Made by a program: the position numbers and the translations under genes
Assembly: GCA_040216555.1 (NCBI GenBank)
Contig: JAVJOW010000019.1
Span: forward strand, 1 to 64,000
Source of the DNA: Arenibacter sp040216555
GTDB lineage: Bacteria; Bacteroidota; Bacteroidia; Flavobacteriales; Flavobacteriaceae
DNA length: 64,000 nucleotides
Reading direction: 5' to 3'
The notes under the pieces: model-generated
What the model saw: the letters and a program-made list of their open reading frames with translations, nothing else
What the model was told of the DNA's origin: nothing
Databases searched by the model: none
Shown here: positions 1 to 9,187 of the stretch, one piece after another
Layout: every line of letters begins with the position of its first letter
Position numbering within the stretch: the stretch's first letter is position 1

Positions 1-1839
1 TTTTTGGCCTTCGGATTTCTTTTAGTGGGATGTAACGAGGATTTCCTGGAAACTACCCCGCTTAGTGAAGTTGCGGATACAAGTGTATGGTCGGATCCAA
101 AACTGGCGGAGGCCGCCGTTCTGGATTTGTATCAAGGGACATGGGCGGGTACCCTTACCCGTGAGGAGACTACGGATGCCTTTACTGATCAGGCTGTTTT
201 TACGCACCCTGGTAGGGGAGTGGATGGCTATACGGAAGGTAAAATGAACCCTGCAGGCAACTTTATGGACATGCAATGGTTCAGTTGGCCAGAATTATAT
301 CCATTTATTAGAAGCGCCAATAATGCTATCCAAAAGCTTACCCTCAATGAGGCTGGTATAGAGGCAAGTGTGGTGAATCGGTTGTTGGGAGAGGCCTATT
401 TTATGAGAGGTTACTTTTACACCCAGTTGATGAGACAGTTCGGGGGTGTTGTGCTAACATTGGAGCCTTTGACCTTGGATAGTGAAGCCAGCAATCCTAG
501 GGCTACTTTTGCAGAAACGGTTAATCAGATTTTATCGGATCTGGACCAAGCAATAGATTTATTGGAGGAGGCACCTAGAGATCCTGCAAGGGCAGATAAG
601 ATTACGGCCTTGGCAATGAAATCCAGGGTGTTGACCCACGTGGCCAGTGACTTGTACGAGCCTTCTAAAAATTCTGGGGTTTCTACCATAGCCGCATATA
701 GCCATCCTGAGTTGATCGGATGGACCAGTGGTTCACAAACGCAACGTTGGGAAGCTGCCAAGGTGGCCTCCAAAGCCTTGTTGGATGCTACCACGGGATA
801 TAAATTGGATTATACTGCTCCAGCTTCACATGAAGAGGCAATTCAAAATTATGAGGATATATGGCTTCAGGGAGATCAGAACCAGGATTTTATTTGGGGA
901 AGGTTGGTAGAGGAATTCGGATTTAGTTCCAGGACCTATCCCGGTGGTAATGAATGGTCGCAAGGGCCCGGAATGGTGGCCTTGTACCATGGTCCCAACG
1001 GCTATCATGAATGGGCGGGAACTACGCCTACCGAGGCCTTGGTTTCCAAATATGACCTTGCGGACGGTACCAAGTTTGATTGGGACAATCCTGCGCATGC
1101 AGCCGCACCTTATGACGACCGCGAGGCCCGTTTCTATTCCACCTTCCTATATGATGGAGGTCCATGGAAGCCCAGGACGGATGATGTAGTGAAATTTGAT
1201 AAATTCAATGAACTGCAGACCGGTTATTATACCTTGTCCGATGGTACCATTATTAATGGTGTGGATACCCGTCAAGGTCCTGTTGAAGATTGGAACGGTT
1301 CCAGGACCGGTTATTATTTCAGAAAATTTGTTGATCCGAACCAACCGGCATCATGGCCCAACGATCTTCAAAAAGTAGATGCGCCTTATATCAGATATAC
1401 CGAGGTGTTGTTGAACTATGTGGAGGCCAATATCAATATTGGGGAAGAAGGGGAAGCCATAACTTGGCTGAACAAACTCCGATTCAGAAATGGACTGCCT
1501 GCGGTTACAGAATCCGGTGCTGCATTGTTGGAACTCTACAAAAGGGAACGCGATAAGGAATTGGTGAATGAGGATGCAAGGCTATTTGACATGAAACGAT
1601 GGTTGGAGGGCCCTCAATCCTTGAACAAACAGGTGCAACAAATATTGATACAGGCTACTCAGAAGCCGGGCACTACTGTTACGGATTACAGAAAGGATAC
1701 TTCTAAATTTGATTACCTCTATAGGCCGACTGAAATCGTGTTCGAAAATAGAATTTGGCAGGATCATGTTTATTTTATGCCTATTAAACAAGAGGAGATC
1801 GATAAGGATCCTTCAATAATCCAGAATCCGGGTTATTAG
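1..1839 (+). CDS. SusD/RagB family outer-membrane nutrient-binding lipoprotein, 5' end cut by the window
   Basis: The reading frame is open from the first base, so the true start lies upstream; 612 codons are visible. The visible N-terminus is the end of a lipoprotein signal peptide, with a lipobox of the LLVGC type about 10 residues in. SusD proteins sit on the outer leaflet of the outer membrane and form the lid of a SusC TonB-dependent transporter, binding oligosaccharides or other polymers. The family hallmarks are present: N-terminal FLETTPLSEV, a helical TPR-like core (FMRGYFYTQLMRQFGG), a late helix RYTEVLLNYVEANI, KRERDKELVNE, and the C-terminal end PIKQEEIDKDPSIIQNPGY. The matching SusC gene should lie just left of the window. 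A terminator-like hairpin follows, then an FG-GAP lipoprotein and a multiheme cytochrome. The substrate cannot be told from the sequence. Confidence 0.93.
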   Translation, partial: FLAFGFLLVGCNEDFLETTPLSEVADTSVWSDPKLAEAAVLDLYQGTWAGTLTREETTDAFTDQAVFTHPGRGVDGYTEGKMNPAGNFMDMQWFSWPELYPFIRSANNAIQKLTLNEAGIEASVVNRLLGEAYFMRGYFYTQLMRQFGGVVLTLEPLTLDSEASNPRATFAETVNQILSDLDQAIDLLEEAPRDPARADKITALAMKSRVLTHVASDLYEPSKNSGVSTIAAYSHPELIGWTSGSQTQRWEAAKVASKALLDATTGYKLDYTAPASHEEAIQNYEDIWLQGDQNQDFIWGRLVEEFGFSSRTYPGGNEWSQGPGMVALYHGPNGYHEWAGTTPTEALVSKYDLADGTKFDWDNPAHAAAPYDDREARFYSTFLYDGGPWKPRTDDVVKFDKFNELQTGYYTLSDGTIINGVDTRQGPVEDWNGSRTGYYFRKFVDPNQPASWPNDLQKVDAPYIRYTEVLLNYVEANINIGEEGEAITWLNKLRFRNGLPAVTESGAALLELYKRERDKELVNEDARLFDMKRWLEGPQSLNKQVQQILIQATQKPGTTVTDYRKDTSKFDYLYRPTEIVFENRIWQDHVYFMPIKQEEIDKDPSIIQNPGY

Positions 1840-1869
1840 TAACAATAAATAATAATTAACAATTATATT

Positions 1870-1910
1870 GAATAACCCTTAGCACTAATGTGCGGGGTTA
1901 TTCTTATTTT
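1870..1910 (+). terminator. Intrinsic terminator-like hairpin after the SusD gene
   Basis: Arms GAATAACCC (1870-1878) and GGGTTATTC (1895-1903) with an inner GCAC/GTGC stem (1882-1885/1890-1893), followed by a T-rich run. It lies between the SusD stop and the start of the FG-GAP gene, so it could attenuate read-through between the two. Confidence 0.6.
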
Positions 1911-1935
1911 AGGAATATTATGTCAATTCAGATTT

Positions 1936-4900
1936 ATGATGAAGAAATATATTTATTTTATTTTTTTGGTACTCTTGATAGTATCGTGCGAACCAAAGTC
2001 AACACAATTGTTTTCCAAGTTGGACGCCGCCAAGACGGGGGTAGACTTTAAAAATAAACTTACGGAAACCCATAAGTATAATTATTTTACCTATCCCTAT
2101 ATGTATCTTGGGGGAGGAGTTTCAGTAGGAGATGTGAACAGTGATGGGCTTGAGGATATTTTTTTCACCGGGAATATGGTGGCCAATAGGCTGTATTTGA
2201 ACAAGGGAAATCTTGAATTTGAGGATATTTCCGAAAGTGCAGGAATAACCGGAGACGATCGTTGGTATTCCGGAACCACATTCGTAGATATCAATCAGGA
2301 TGGGTACTTGGATATCTATTGCTCTGTGGGCGGAAAAAATGGCCCTAATAACAATGTTCTATACATTAATAATAAAGATAACACCTTTACCGAGAAGGGC
2401 GCCGAATACGGAATAGACTGCGATGGGATTAGTATGCAGTCTACCTTTTTTGACTATGACAAGGATGGGGATCTGGATCTATACGTGATTAATTATCCTC
2501 CCACCAGCTTTACGGCTCCGGTGGAGTACTATCAGTATATGTTGGACCATCATGAGATAAAGGATTCCGACAGACTTTATCGCAATGACAATGGTAAATA
2601 TACAGATGTAACGGAGGAGGCGGGATTAAGTTCCTTTGGGCTTAGTTTGGGGGTTGTAGCATCGGATGTTAACAATGACGGCTATACGGATATCTTTATT
2701 TCCAATGATTTTAATGCCCCCGATTTTCTGTTTATCAATAATCAGGACGGCACATTTACCAATCAGATCAATACCAGTTTACAACAAATCTCCTTCTTTG
2801 GAATGGGCGCTGACATTGCTGATTTTAATAACGATGGATTCATGGACATTTTTCAATTGGATATGTCCGCCGAGGACAACTTTAGATCCAAGGCCAATAT
2901 GTCTTCCATGGACCCTGCTGCCTTTTATAAATCCGTTAATGTTGGCCTGCATCACCAATACATGCAGAATTCCCTTCAAATGAATAATGGCAATGAAGCA
3001 GGTGAGCTGCCCTTGTTCAGTAATGTGGCCAGATTGGCCGGGGTATCCTCTACGGATTGGAGTTGGGGCGGACTTATGGCCGATTTTGACAATGATGGAT
3101 GGAAAGATCTGTTTATAACCAACGGTATCCGTCGGGATGTAAACAACAAGGATTTTTATGGTAAGTACAGGGAGTTTTTCGATAAAATGGAAAAAGATCC
3201 CGATTATAAAAATAAGGAAGACGAGGTTGAGCTTTTAAAGTATCTGGAGGAATTACCTTCGGAGAAATTGAGCAATTATATGTTCCAAAACAATAGAGAC
3301 CTAACCTTTACCAAAAAGACCGATGAGTGGGGTTTTGAAGAAAAAACATTTTCTAACGGAGTGGCCTATTCCGATCTGGATAATGACGGGGATTTGGACC
3401 TAGTTATCAATAATTTGGAAGATACCGCCAGTATTTATCGGAATAATGCCACAGGAAGCAACCAATTGACCTTGGATCTAAAGGGTCAAGGGAAGGTTTT
3501 GCCCAATGGAAGTAAAGTTTCCATTTATACTACAGACGGACTTCAGGTTCAGGAATACAATACGGTCAGGGGCTATTTATCATCCGTTTCTCCTTTGCTG
3601 CATTTTGGACTTGGACAAGTTAGTCAAGTAGATAGTATCTTGGTAGCATGGCCCAATGGATCGACTACGAAGCTCGATCAAATAAAGGCAAATCAGAGGC
3701 TTACCGTAAATTATGATGAAAACAATCTGGTAAGTACCAAAAAGTCGATGACCAAGCTTAAAAAGCAATTCGAAACCATAAATACCCCGGATTTATTTAA
3801 GCACAATGAGAACGTCTTTAACGATTTTGGGGTAGAGGTATTGTTGCCGCATAAAAATTCTACCTTGGGACCAGCACTTGCCACAGGTGATTTAAATGGG
3901 GATGGCTTGGACGATTATATTGTTGGGACCTCTGTAGGGCAGCAGGCTGCGGTATTTATACAAACCAGTTTGGGCCAATTTGAAGAACTGGAAATTCCCG
4001 ATCTCGCAAAGGATCAATATTACGAAGACCTTGGAATTGTAATTTTTGATGCCGATAATGATGGAGACAATGATTTCTACATTGCCAGTGGAGGTAACGA
4101 ATTTAAGCCCAATTCCTTGGGGTATGAAGATCGCTTTTATGAGAATATTGGGAACAATCAATTTCAACGTAACAAGGGGGCCATTCCGGATACCAAAATA
4201 AGTGGGCTCAATGTTTCCGTTTCAGATTTTGATAAGGACGGGGATCTGGATTTATTTGTTGGTGGAAGATTGGTACCCAAGAAATATCCCTACCCTGCCG
4301 ACTCCTATATTTTGGAAAATGTAAGTACCCCAGAGGGCGTAAAATTCGTGGATGCCACCGAAAAAATTCTTCCAGGCTTGAAAGCTTTGGGTCTGGTAAC
4401 CGCTACAAGTTGGATAGATTTTGATAATGATGGATGGGAAGACTTGGTAATCGTTGGGGAATGGATGCCTATCAAATTCTATAGGAATGTAAAAGGTGTT
4501 TTTGAAGATGTATCCGATCAACTGCTAAAAGGCAATACTTCTGGCTGGTGGTTCTCGGTAGAAAAGGGTGATTTTGATAATGACGGAGATCAGGACTTGG
4601 TAGTAGGCAATTTGGGAAAAAATTATAAATATCAGGCTAGTCCCAAGTCGCCCTTTAAAGTGTATTTAAATGACTTTGATAGCAATGAAACTTCGGACAT
4701 AGTACTGAGCTATAAAAAAGGGGAAACGGAATTTCCGGTACGGGGAAGACAATGTTCTTCACAGCAAATGCCGGCAATAAAGGTGAAGTTCCAGGATTAT
4801 AACTCCTTCGCAAGTGCTACCTTGAATCAGATTTATACGGACAAATTATTGGAGGAATCCCTGAGCTATGAGATTACCTCCTTTGCCAGTATTTATCTGG

Positions 4901-5244
4901 AAAACAATAACGGGGTGTTTACCGCAAGGCCATTGCCCCAATTGGCGCAGATTTCAAGTATAAACAAATTTGTGGTAGACGATTTCAACAAGGATGGAAA
5001 CTTGGATGTGGTCCTAGCGGGTAATTTGTATAATTCCGAAGTTGAAACGCCTAGGGGCGATGCGAGTTTTGGCCTCTTTCTACAAGGGGACGGTACCGGA
5101 AATTTTATGGCCAGGACCATGATGGAATCCGGCCTTAAAATAGTAGGTGATGTAAGGGGAATGGAACTCCTTACCGTAAGCGGACAAAAACATTTGCTGG
5201 TGGCCAAAAATGATGATTTCCTGCAAATGATCAAGGTGAATTAG
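1936..5244 (+). CDS. Large FG-GAP/VCBS-repeat lipoprotein with ASPIC/UnbV domain
   Basis: About 1,102 residues from the ATG at 1936 (an in-frame start at 1888 is possible, but the lipoprotein signal MMKKYIYFIFLVLLIVSC begins at 1936). It is probably surface-exposed. Many FG-GAP/VCBS blade repeats carry calcium-binding DxDxDG-like loops, such as DVNSDGLEDIFFTG, DYDKDGDLDLYV, DFDNDGWKDLFITNG and DFNKDGNLDVVLAGN, implying one or two beta-propellers. An ASPIC/UnbV module lies near residues 505-580 (LDLKGQGKVLPNGSKVSIY and VAWPNGSTTKL). Such proteins are frequent beside SusCD pairs in marine Bacteroidota, but their role is not established; binding of a polymer or redox partner is an inference. Downstream is a seven-heme cytochrome, with a terminator between the two. 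Confidence 0.88.
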   Translation: MMKKYIYFIFLVLLIVSCEPKSTQLFSKLDAAKTGVDFKNKLTETHKYNYFTYPYMYLGGGVSVGDVNSDGLEDIFFTGNMVANRLYLNKGNLEFEDISESAGITGDDRWYSGTTFVDINQDGYLDIYCSVGGKNGPNNNVLYINNKDNTFTEKGAEYGIDCDGISMQSTFFDYDKDGDLDLYVINYPPTSFTAPVEYYQYMLDHHEIKDSDRLYRNDNGKYTDVTEEAGLSSFGLSLGVVASDVNNDGYTDIFISNDFNAPDFLFINNQDGTFTNQINTSLQQISFFGMGADIADFNNDGFMDIFQLDMSAEDNFRSKANMSSMDPAAFYKSVNVGLHHQYMQNSLQMNNGNEAGELPLFSNVARLAGVSSTDWSWGGLMADFDNDGWKDLFITNGIRRDVNNKDFYGKYREFFDKMEKDPDYKNKEDEVELLKYLEELPSEKLSNYMFQNNRDLTFTKKTDEWGFEEKTFSNGVAYSDLDNDGDLDLVINNLEDTASIYRNNATGSNQLTLDLKGQGKVLPNGSKVSIYTTDGLQVQEYNTVRGYLSSVSPLLHFGLGQVSQVDSILVAWPNGSTTKLDQIKANQRLTVNYDENNLVSTKKSMTKLKKQFETINTPDLFKHNENVFNDFGVEVLLPHKNSTLGPALATGDLNGDGLDDYIVGTSVGQQAAVFIQTSLGQFEELEIPDLAKDQYYEDLGIVIFDADNDGDNDFYIASGGNEFKPNSLGYEDRFYENIGNNQFQRNKGAIPDTKISGLNVSVSDFDKDGDLDLFVGGRLVPKKYPYPADSYILENVSTPEGVKFVDATEKILPGLKALGLVTATSWIDFDNDGWEDLVIVGEWMPIKFYRNVKGVFEDVSDQLLKGNTSGWWFSVEKGDFDNDGDQDLVVGNLGKNYKYQASPKSPFKVYLNDFDSNETSDIVLSYKKGETEFPVRGRQCSSQQMPAIKVKFQDYNSFASATLNQIYTDKLLEESLSYEITSFASIYLENNNGVFTARPLPQLAQISSINKFVVDDFNKDGNLDVVLAGNLYNSEVETPRGDASFGLFLQGDGTGNFMARTMMESGLKIVGDVRGMELLTVSGQKHLLVAKNDDFLQMIKVN

Positions 5245-5258
5245 TCAAGTAGTCTTAC

Positions 5259-5296
5259 AAATAGACCCAACATTAAAGTATTGGGTCTATTTCAAT
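5259..5296 (+). terminator. Intrinsic terminator-like hairpin after the FG-GAP gene
   Basis: Perfect 12-bp arms AAATAGACCCAA (5259-5270) and TTGGGTCTATTT (5281-5292) around a 10-nt loop, 15 nt after the stop codon at 5242-5244 and just upstream of the cytochrome start. Confidence 0.65.
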
Positions 5297-5325
5297 ATAG
5301 AAAAGTAAAAGGCAGGGGGTTTTAT

Positions 5326-6564
5326 ATGGCTATAATCAATAGAAAGTTCTTTAAGAATTCCATAATGGTTATTCTGTTGTTGGGGCTGACTACTTTGGTG
5401 TTCCATTGTAAAAATGGAACAAAGGAATCAGAATATTTCAAACCCCAAGTCTTGGCAACCCATGGGAACGGGGAACATTTTGTGGGTTCTGAAACCTGTA
5501 TGGAATGCCATAGGGATATTTACAATGCTCATTTAAAAACGGCACATTTTAATAGTGGGGCCATAGCCGATTCATCCAATATTAAGGGGAGTTTCACGGA
5601 GGGTACAAATATGTTGGACCTTAAGGCGGTGGAGTTTGAAATGTTGAAGGATGGGGAATATTTTTATCAGCATACCAACATCAAAAATAGGAATACTGAA
5701 ATTCCGCCTTCAAAATTCGATATTGTTATTGGATCGGGAGTCAGGGGTCAGTCCTATCTAAGTTGGGAAGAGGATGAATTATATCAATTACAGGTTTCCT
5801 ATTACACTCCTTCGGATAGTTGGGTGAACAGTCCGGGGTACCCTACCTATTACGATGAGCCTAGGCCCATACGGGATGCCTGTCTTAAATGCCATATCAC
5901 CTTTGCCAAAGGATTGGAACCTTCCTCCAAAGGAAATCGTTTTGACAAGTCCCAGATGATTTATGGGATAGATTGTGAGCGTTGCCATGGACCGTCTGCC
6001 AAGCATGTGGTGTACCACCGGGAAAACCCCGAGCTGACTGCAGCAAAATTTACCTTAAAAATAGGTGATCTTACCAGGCAACAGCGGTTGGATCTATGTG
6101 CCCAATGCCATTCGGGGCCAAGAAGTATTGTGTTGAAGGGAAATTCTTTTTCTTATTTTACAGGGGAAGACTTGAACCATTATTCCAAGAATGTGGACAA
6201 TGTTAAGCCTGATCAAAAGTTGGACGTTCACGGCAATCAATACGGCCTTCTTACCAGAAGTGAATGCTTTAAACAAACTGCAACCATGGATTGCAGCACC
6301 TGCCATGACCCCCATAGGAAGCAAAGGGGTAATGCCGTTTATTTTAACAGTAAATGCATAAGCTGCCATTCAGAGGGGAAAACGGTTTGTTCCAATACGA
6401 GCTCGGACAAACATATAATGGCCAATAATTGTATTACCTGCCATATGCCCACCACTCCTTCCCAGGCCATGATGGTGCAGTTGGACCAAGACAGTGTGGA
6501 AACCTCCTTTAATATCAGGACCCATTTGATCGGTATCTATGAACAGGATTTGTGGCGGGATTAG
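5326..6564 (+). CDS. Seven-heme cytochrome c lipoprotein (cytochrome c554-like)
   Basis: 412 residues from the ATG at 5326, preceded by a purine-rich GGCAGGGGG stretch; the longer frame starting at 5281 adds residues in front of a good lipoprotein signal ending LVFHC. Seven CxxCH heme-attachment motifs begin near residues 58 (CMECH), 186 (CLKCH), 217 (CERCH), 258 (CAQCH), 323 (CSTCH), 344 (CISCH) and 369 (CITCH). This spacing and the CERCHGPSAKH, SGPR and CSTCHDPH contexts are those of cytochrome c554/c'-type and doCXXCH-containing multiheme proteins. It should be matured by a cytochrome c biogenesis system and act in electron transfer outside the inner membrane. Linked to SusD and an FG-GAP protein, it may take electrons from a surface oxidation, but no substrate enzyme is visible here. 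Confidence 0.9.
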   Translation: MAIINRKFFKNSIMVILLLGLTTLVFHCKNGTKESEYFKPQVLATHGNGEHFVGSETCMECHRDIYNAHLKTAHFNSGAIADSSNIKGSFTEGTNMLDLKAVEFEMLKDGEYFYQHTNIKNRNTEIPPSKFDIVIGSGVRGQSYLSWEEDELYQLQVSYYTPSDSWVNSPGYPTYYDEPRPIRDACLKCHITFAKGLEPSSKGNRFDKSQMIYGIDCERCHGPSAKHVVYHRENPELTAAKFTLKIGDLTRQQRLDLCAQCHSGPRSIVLKGNSFSYFTGEDLNHYSKNVDNVKPDQKLDVHGNQYGLLTRSECFKQTATMDCSTCHDPHRKQRGNAVYFNSKCISCHSEGKTVCSNTSSDKHIMANNCITCHMPTTPSQAMMVQLDQDSVETSFNIRTHLIGIYEQDLWRD

Positions 6565-6673
6565 GGATTGGTCTAGACATAATCGGTACAATAGGTCAAT
6601 AAAATGTCTAACTAAAATTATTAATTGGATATCGGGGACTTAATAGAAAAACCAATTATTACCAAATGGGTAT

Positions 6674-6693
6674 TTATGCAAACCTTTGCATAA
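6674..6693. promoter_or_regulatory. 20-bp operator-like palindrome in the 346-bp gap before the TPR/AraC regulator
   Basis: The gap 6565-6910 has no gene. It contains the palindrome TTATGCAAA-CC-TTTGCATAA, with 9-bp perfect arms, about 220 bp upstream of the regulator start. It has no T-tract, so a protein-binding site fits better than a terminator. The remaining gap is AT-rich and otherwise featureless. Confidence 0.35.
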
Positions 6694-6910
6694 TTAATAC
6701 AAACCTATCCTTATATTTACATTATATTTAAATATCTATTTATATATTGGTCAATACTATATTGCTCTTTTGATAAAGGGCCCGGTTCTATTTTTTTTTT
6801 GGCTTTTTATGTTCCACCAAAATGGCGGTCTCATTATAAAAGACAAAATTCAAGCAGGGTCTTTAACAATCAAAATCCCCCAAATGCAATTAGTATAAAA
6901 AAAATAAACC

Positions 6911-8818
6911 ATGAATAACTTAACCAAAACCGCATTACCGATTATTCTATTTCTATGGTTTAATCCTTTAAGTGCAAAAGAAACCCCAGTAGATTCCGTA
7001 GAGTCTTATTTAAATGCCGTACATAGTCTGGTAAAAAATAAGGATAGCTTCAAGGAGGATTTTTTAGATATTGAGTTTTTGCTCCACAAAATTGAACATA
7101 CTGAAGGCAAGGAAAAAGTATTAACCCTGTTAAGTCTTTACACCGCCTATATCTATGAATCTGTCGAAATGGCCAATAATTATAACGATCAGGCCATGGC
7201 CCTTTCAGAGAAATTGGCTTTTAAGGAAGGAGTACTCAAGGCAAACTACAACAGAGCCTATTTTTTGTTTGTCCTAGGCGATTTTGAGGAGTCCATGAAA
7301 ATGGTCCAAGATATTCAAAAGGTAGTTGGCGCTTCAACTTACCCAGAAATCTACGCCGATATTTCAACTTTAAAGTCATACATTTTTTCGGAAAGAGGAG
7401 AATATGACAGGGCATTGGAAACTGGCCTAAGACTTTTGGATAGTGCAGAAAAAAGCAAAAACGACTATCTTTTGATGAAAGCCAATTCCGCTTTATCCCA
7501 TTATTACTTAAGAATAGAGAACTATTCAAAATCCCTCAATTATTGTTTAAAAGGACTCCATTACATCCTTAAGCTCAAGAAAACGCAATATATCTACCCA
7601 AAAATAGATGAAATTGCACGAATGACGGCAAAATTAAACGATCCCAAGGGAGCCCTTAAAATTTATTCCTTCTTTCTGGAAATAGAAAAAAAACTTCCCC
7701 CTGCAGGCAGCTACATACTGGCATCCGTACACAGCAATATGGCCAATATTTATATGTCAATAGGAGAAAACGAAAAGGCATTGACCCACATTTCAAAGGC
7801 CTTGGAAATTAATTTTGAAAATAATTATCTTTTTAGGATACCCAGGGCACTTACTGTACAGGCGGAATTATATTTGCAGACCAAAGATACTATACAAGCG
7901 ATATCCAATTATGAAAAAAGCATTGAAGCTGCGGAAAACATTGATGCCTTTGATGTTGTAAAACGAAATAGTTATATTTTGGGACAACTGTATGAAAAAA
8001 CCAATCAACCCTCCAAGTCCAACGATTATAAATCCCTGTACAAAGCCATAAACGATTCATTGTTTAGCAATGAAAAGGAACAAAAGATCATTATTCTGGA
8101 GACCAAAAGAAAAATAAAGGAAGTTTTACAAAAGAAAAAAATACTGGAATTGGAAAACACTGCCCAGAAAGCAAAATTCAGAGGCATTATAATTATATTG
8201 TTTTTTCTATTGATCATAAGCGGAATTTCCATTTTTTCCTATTTGAAGGTAAAAAAGAAGAATAAGCTTTTACTGCTTAGGACTATTGATCTAGCCGAAA
8301 TACAGCTAAGAATGAGCGAAAAAATCAGTGGATTCCAAAATATGGAAACCCAGTGGTCCGTTGAAAGAAAAAGTGCGGATATTCCTAAAACGCAACCTAG
8401 AATAGACAAGGATATTAAGAATATTATTTTGACCAAATTGGAGAAACTGGAAAATGAAAACTTTTTCTTGGATCCGAATTGTAATTTACATCAACTTTCG
8501 GAACAATTAAAAACCAATCCCAAATACCTATCACAGGTCATAAATCAGGAGAAAAAATCCAATTTCAATAACTATATCAATGAATTAAGAATAAATTATT
8601 TACTTCCCAAATTATTGAAGGATATAGAGTTCAGAAACAGCAAATTAAGTTACATTGCCTTTTCGCTTGGATATAACAACTTAAACACCTTTAATGCCGC
8701 TTTCAAAAAGCGATTGGGTATTCTTCCTTCCAATTTCATTAATGAACTTAATAACGCATTTGAAATTAAAAGCAAATCTCCTGCACTACCTTCCTATAAG
8801 TTAAAAAAAATCGGGTAG
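6911..8818 (+). CDS. Membrane-anchored TPR sensor with C-terminal AraC-type DNA-binding domain
   Basis: 635 residues. An N-terminal signal/anchor (about 1-23) is followed by a long tetratricopeptide-like helical region (about 90-390) that should be periplasmic. A single transmembrane helix lies near residues 424-447 (IIIILFFLLIISGISIFSY), then a short linker and an AraC-family helix-turn-helix (about 515-615) including LHQLSEQLKTNPKYLSQVIN and IAFSLGYNNLNTFNAAFKKR. This architecture is common in Bacteroidota as a one-piece transmembrane regulator, in which a ligand or protein partner is sensed outside and DNA is bound inside. It converges on the SusCD pair that follows, so control of that pair, or of the upstream SusD/cytochrome cluster, is a reasonable inference. 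No kinase domain is present. Confidence 0.85.
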   Translation: MNNLTKTALPIILFLWFNPLSAKETPVDSVESYLNAVHSLVKNKDSFKEDFLDIEFLLHKIEHTEGKEKVLTLLSLYTAYIYESVEMANNYNDQAMALSEKLAFKEGVLKANYNRAYFLFVLGDFEESMKMVQDIQKVVGASTYPEIYADISTLKSYIFSERGEYDRALETGLRLLDSAEKSKNDYLLMKANSALSHYYLRIENYSKSLNYCLKGLHYILKLKKTQYIYPKIDEIARMTAKLNDPKGALKIYSFFLEIEKKLPPAGSYILASVHSNMANIYMSIGENEKALTHISKALEINFENNYLFRIPRALTVQAELYLQTKDTIQAISNYEKSIEAAENIDAFDVVKRNSYILGQLYEKTNQPSKSNDYKSLYKAINDSLFSNEKEQKIIILETKRKIKEVLQKKKILELENTAQKAKFRGIIIILFFLLIISGISIFSYLKVKKKNKLLLLRTIDLAEIQLRMSEKISGFQNMETQWSVERKSADIPKTQPRIDKDIKNIILTKLEKLENENFFLDPNCNLHQLSEQLKTNPKYLSQVINQEKKSNFNNYINELRINYLLPKLLKDIEFRNSKLSYIAFSLGYNNLNTFNAAFKKRLGILPSNFINELNNAFEIKSKSPALPSYKLKKIG

Positions 8819-9076
8819 CACTTTATCTTTTGCATTTTAGTTTTACCTTTTGATCTTACGACTTTTGGTGGCTATATTAAGACTTTTGCGTACAGGCCAG
8901 ATAATACTACCATTGTACTAATGGACCCATTTCGCTAAAAGAATCTGATATTATAGTACAATAGTTAATGCACAAAGAGACCCTAACACTATAAACTGTA
9001 GAAAATATCTAAGCCAATATGGGGCCTTTGTTTACTAGCATGCCCACAGTATATTATCCAAATCTTAAGCAAAACA

Positions 9077-9110
9077 AAAAGGCAGTATCCCCAATCGGAT
9101 ACTGCCTTTT
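9077..9110 (-). terminator. Terminator of the SusC-SusD operon, within the 369-bp gap 8819-9187
   Basis: Perfect 14-bp arms AAAAGGCAGTATCC (9077-9090) and GGATACTGCCTTTT (9097-9110). Read on the minus strand it lies about 80 nt beyond the SusD stop and ends in a T run; the A/T flanks on both sides also allow bidirectional use. The rest of the gap 8819-9187 shows no gene. Confidence 0.7.
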
Positions 9111-9187
9111 AAAATTACAAAAACTAATTAACTCAAAAAACATTCTTAATCCATATAACAATATGGTTTAATCTTTCAGATGCTTTA

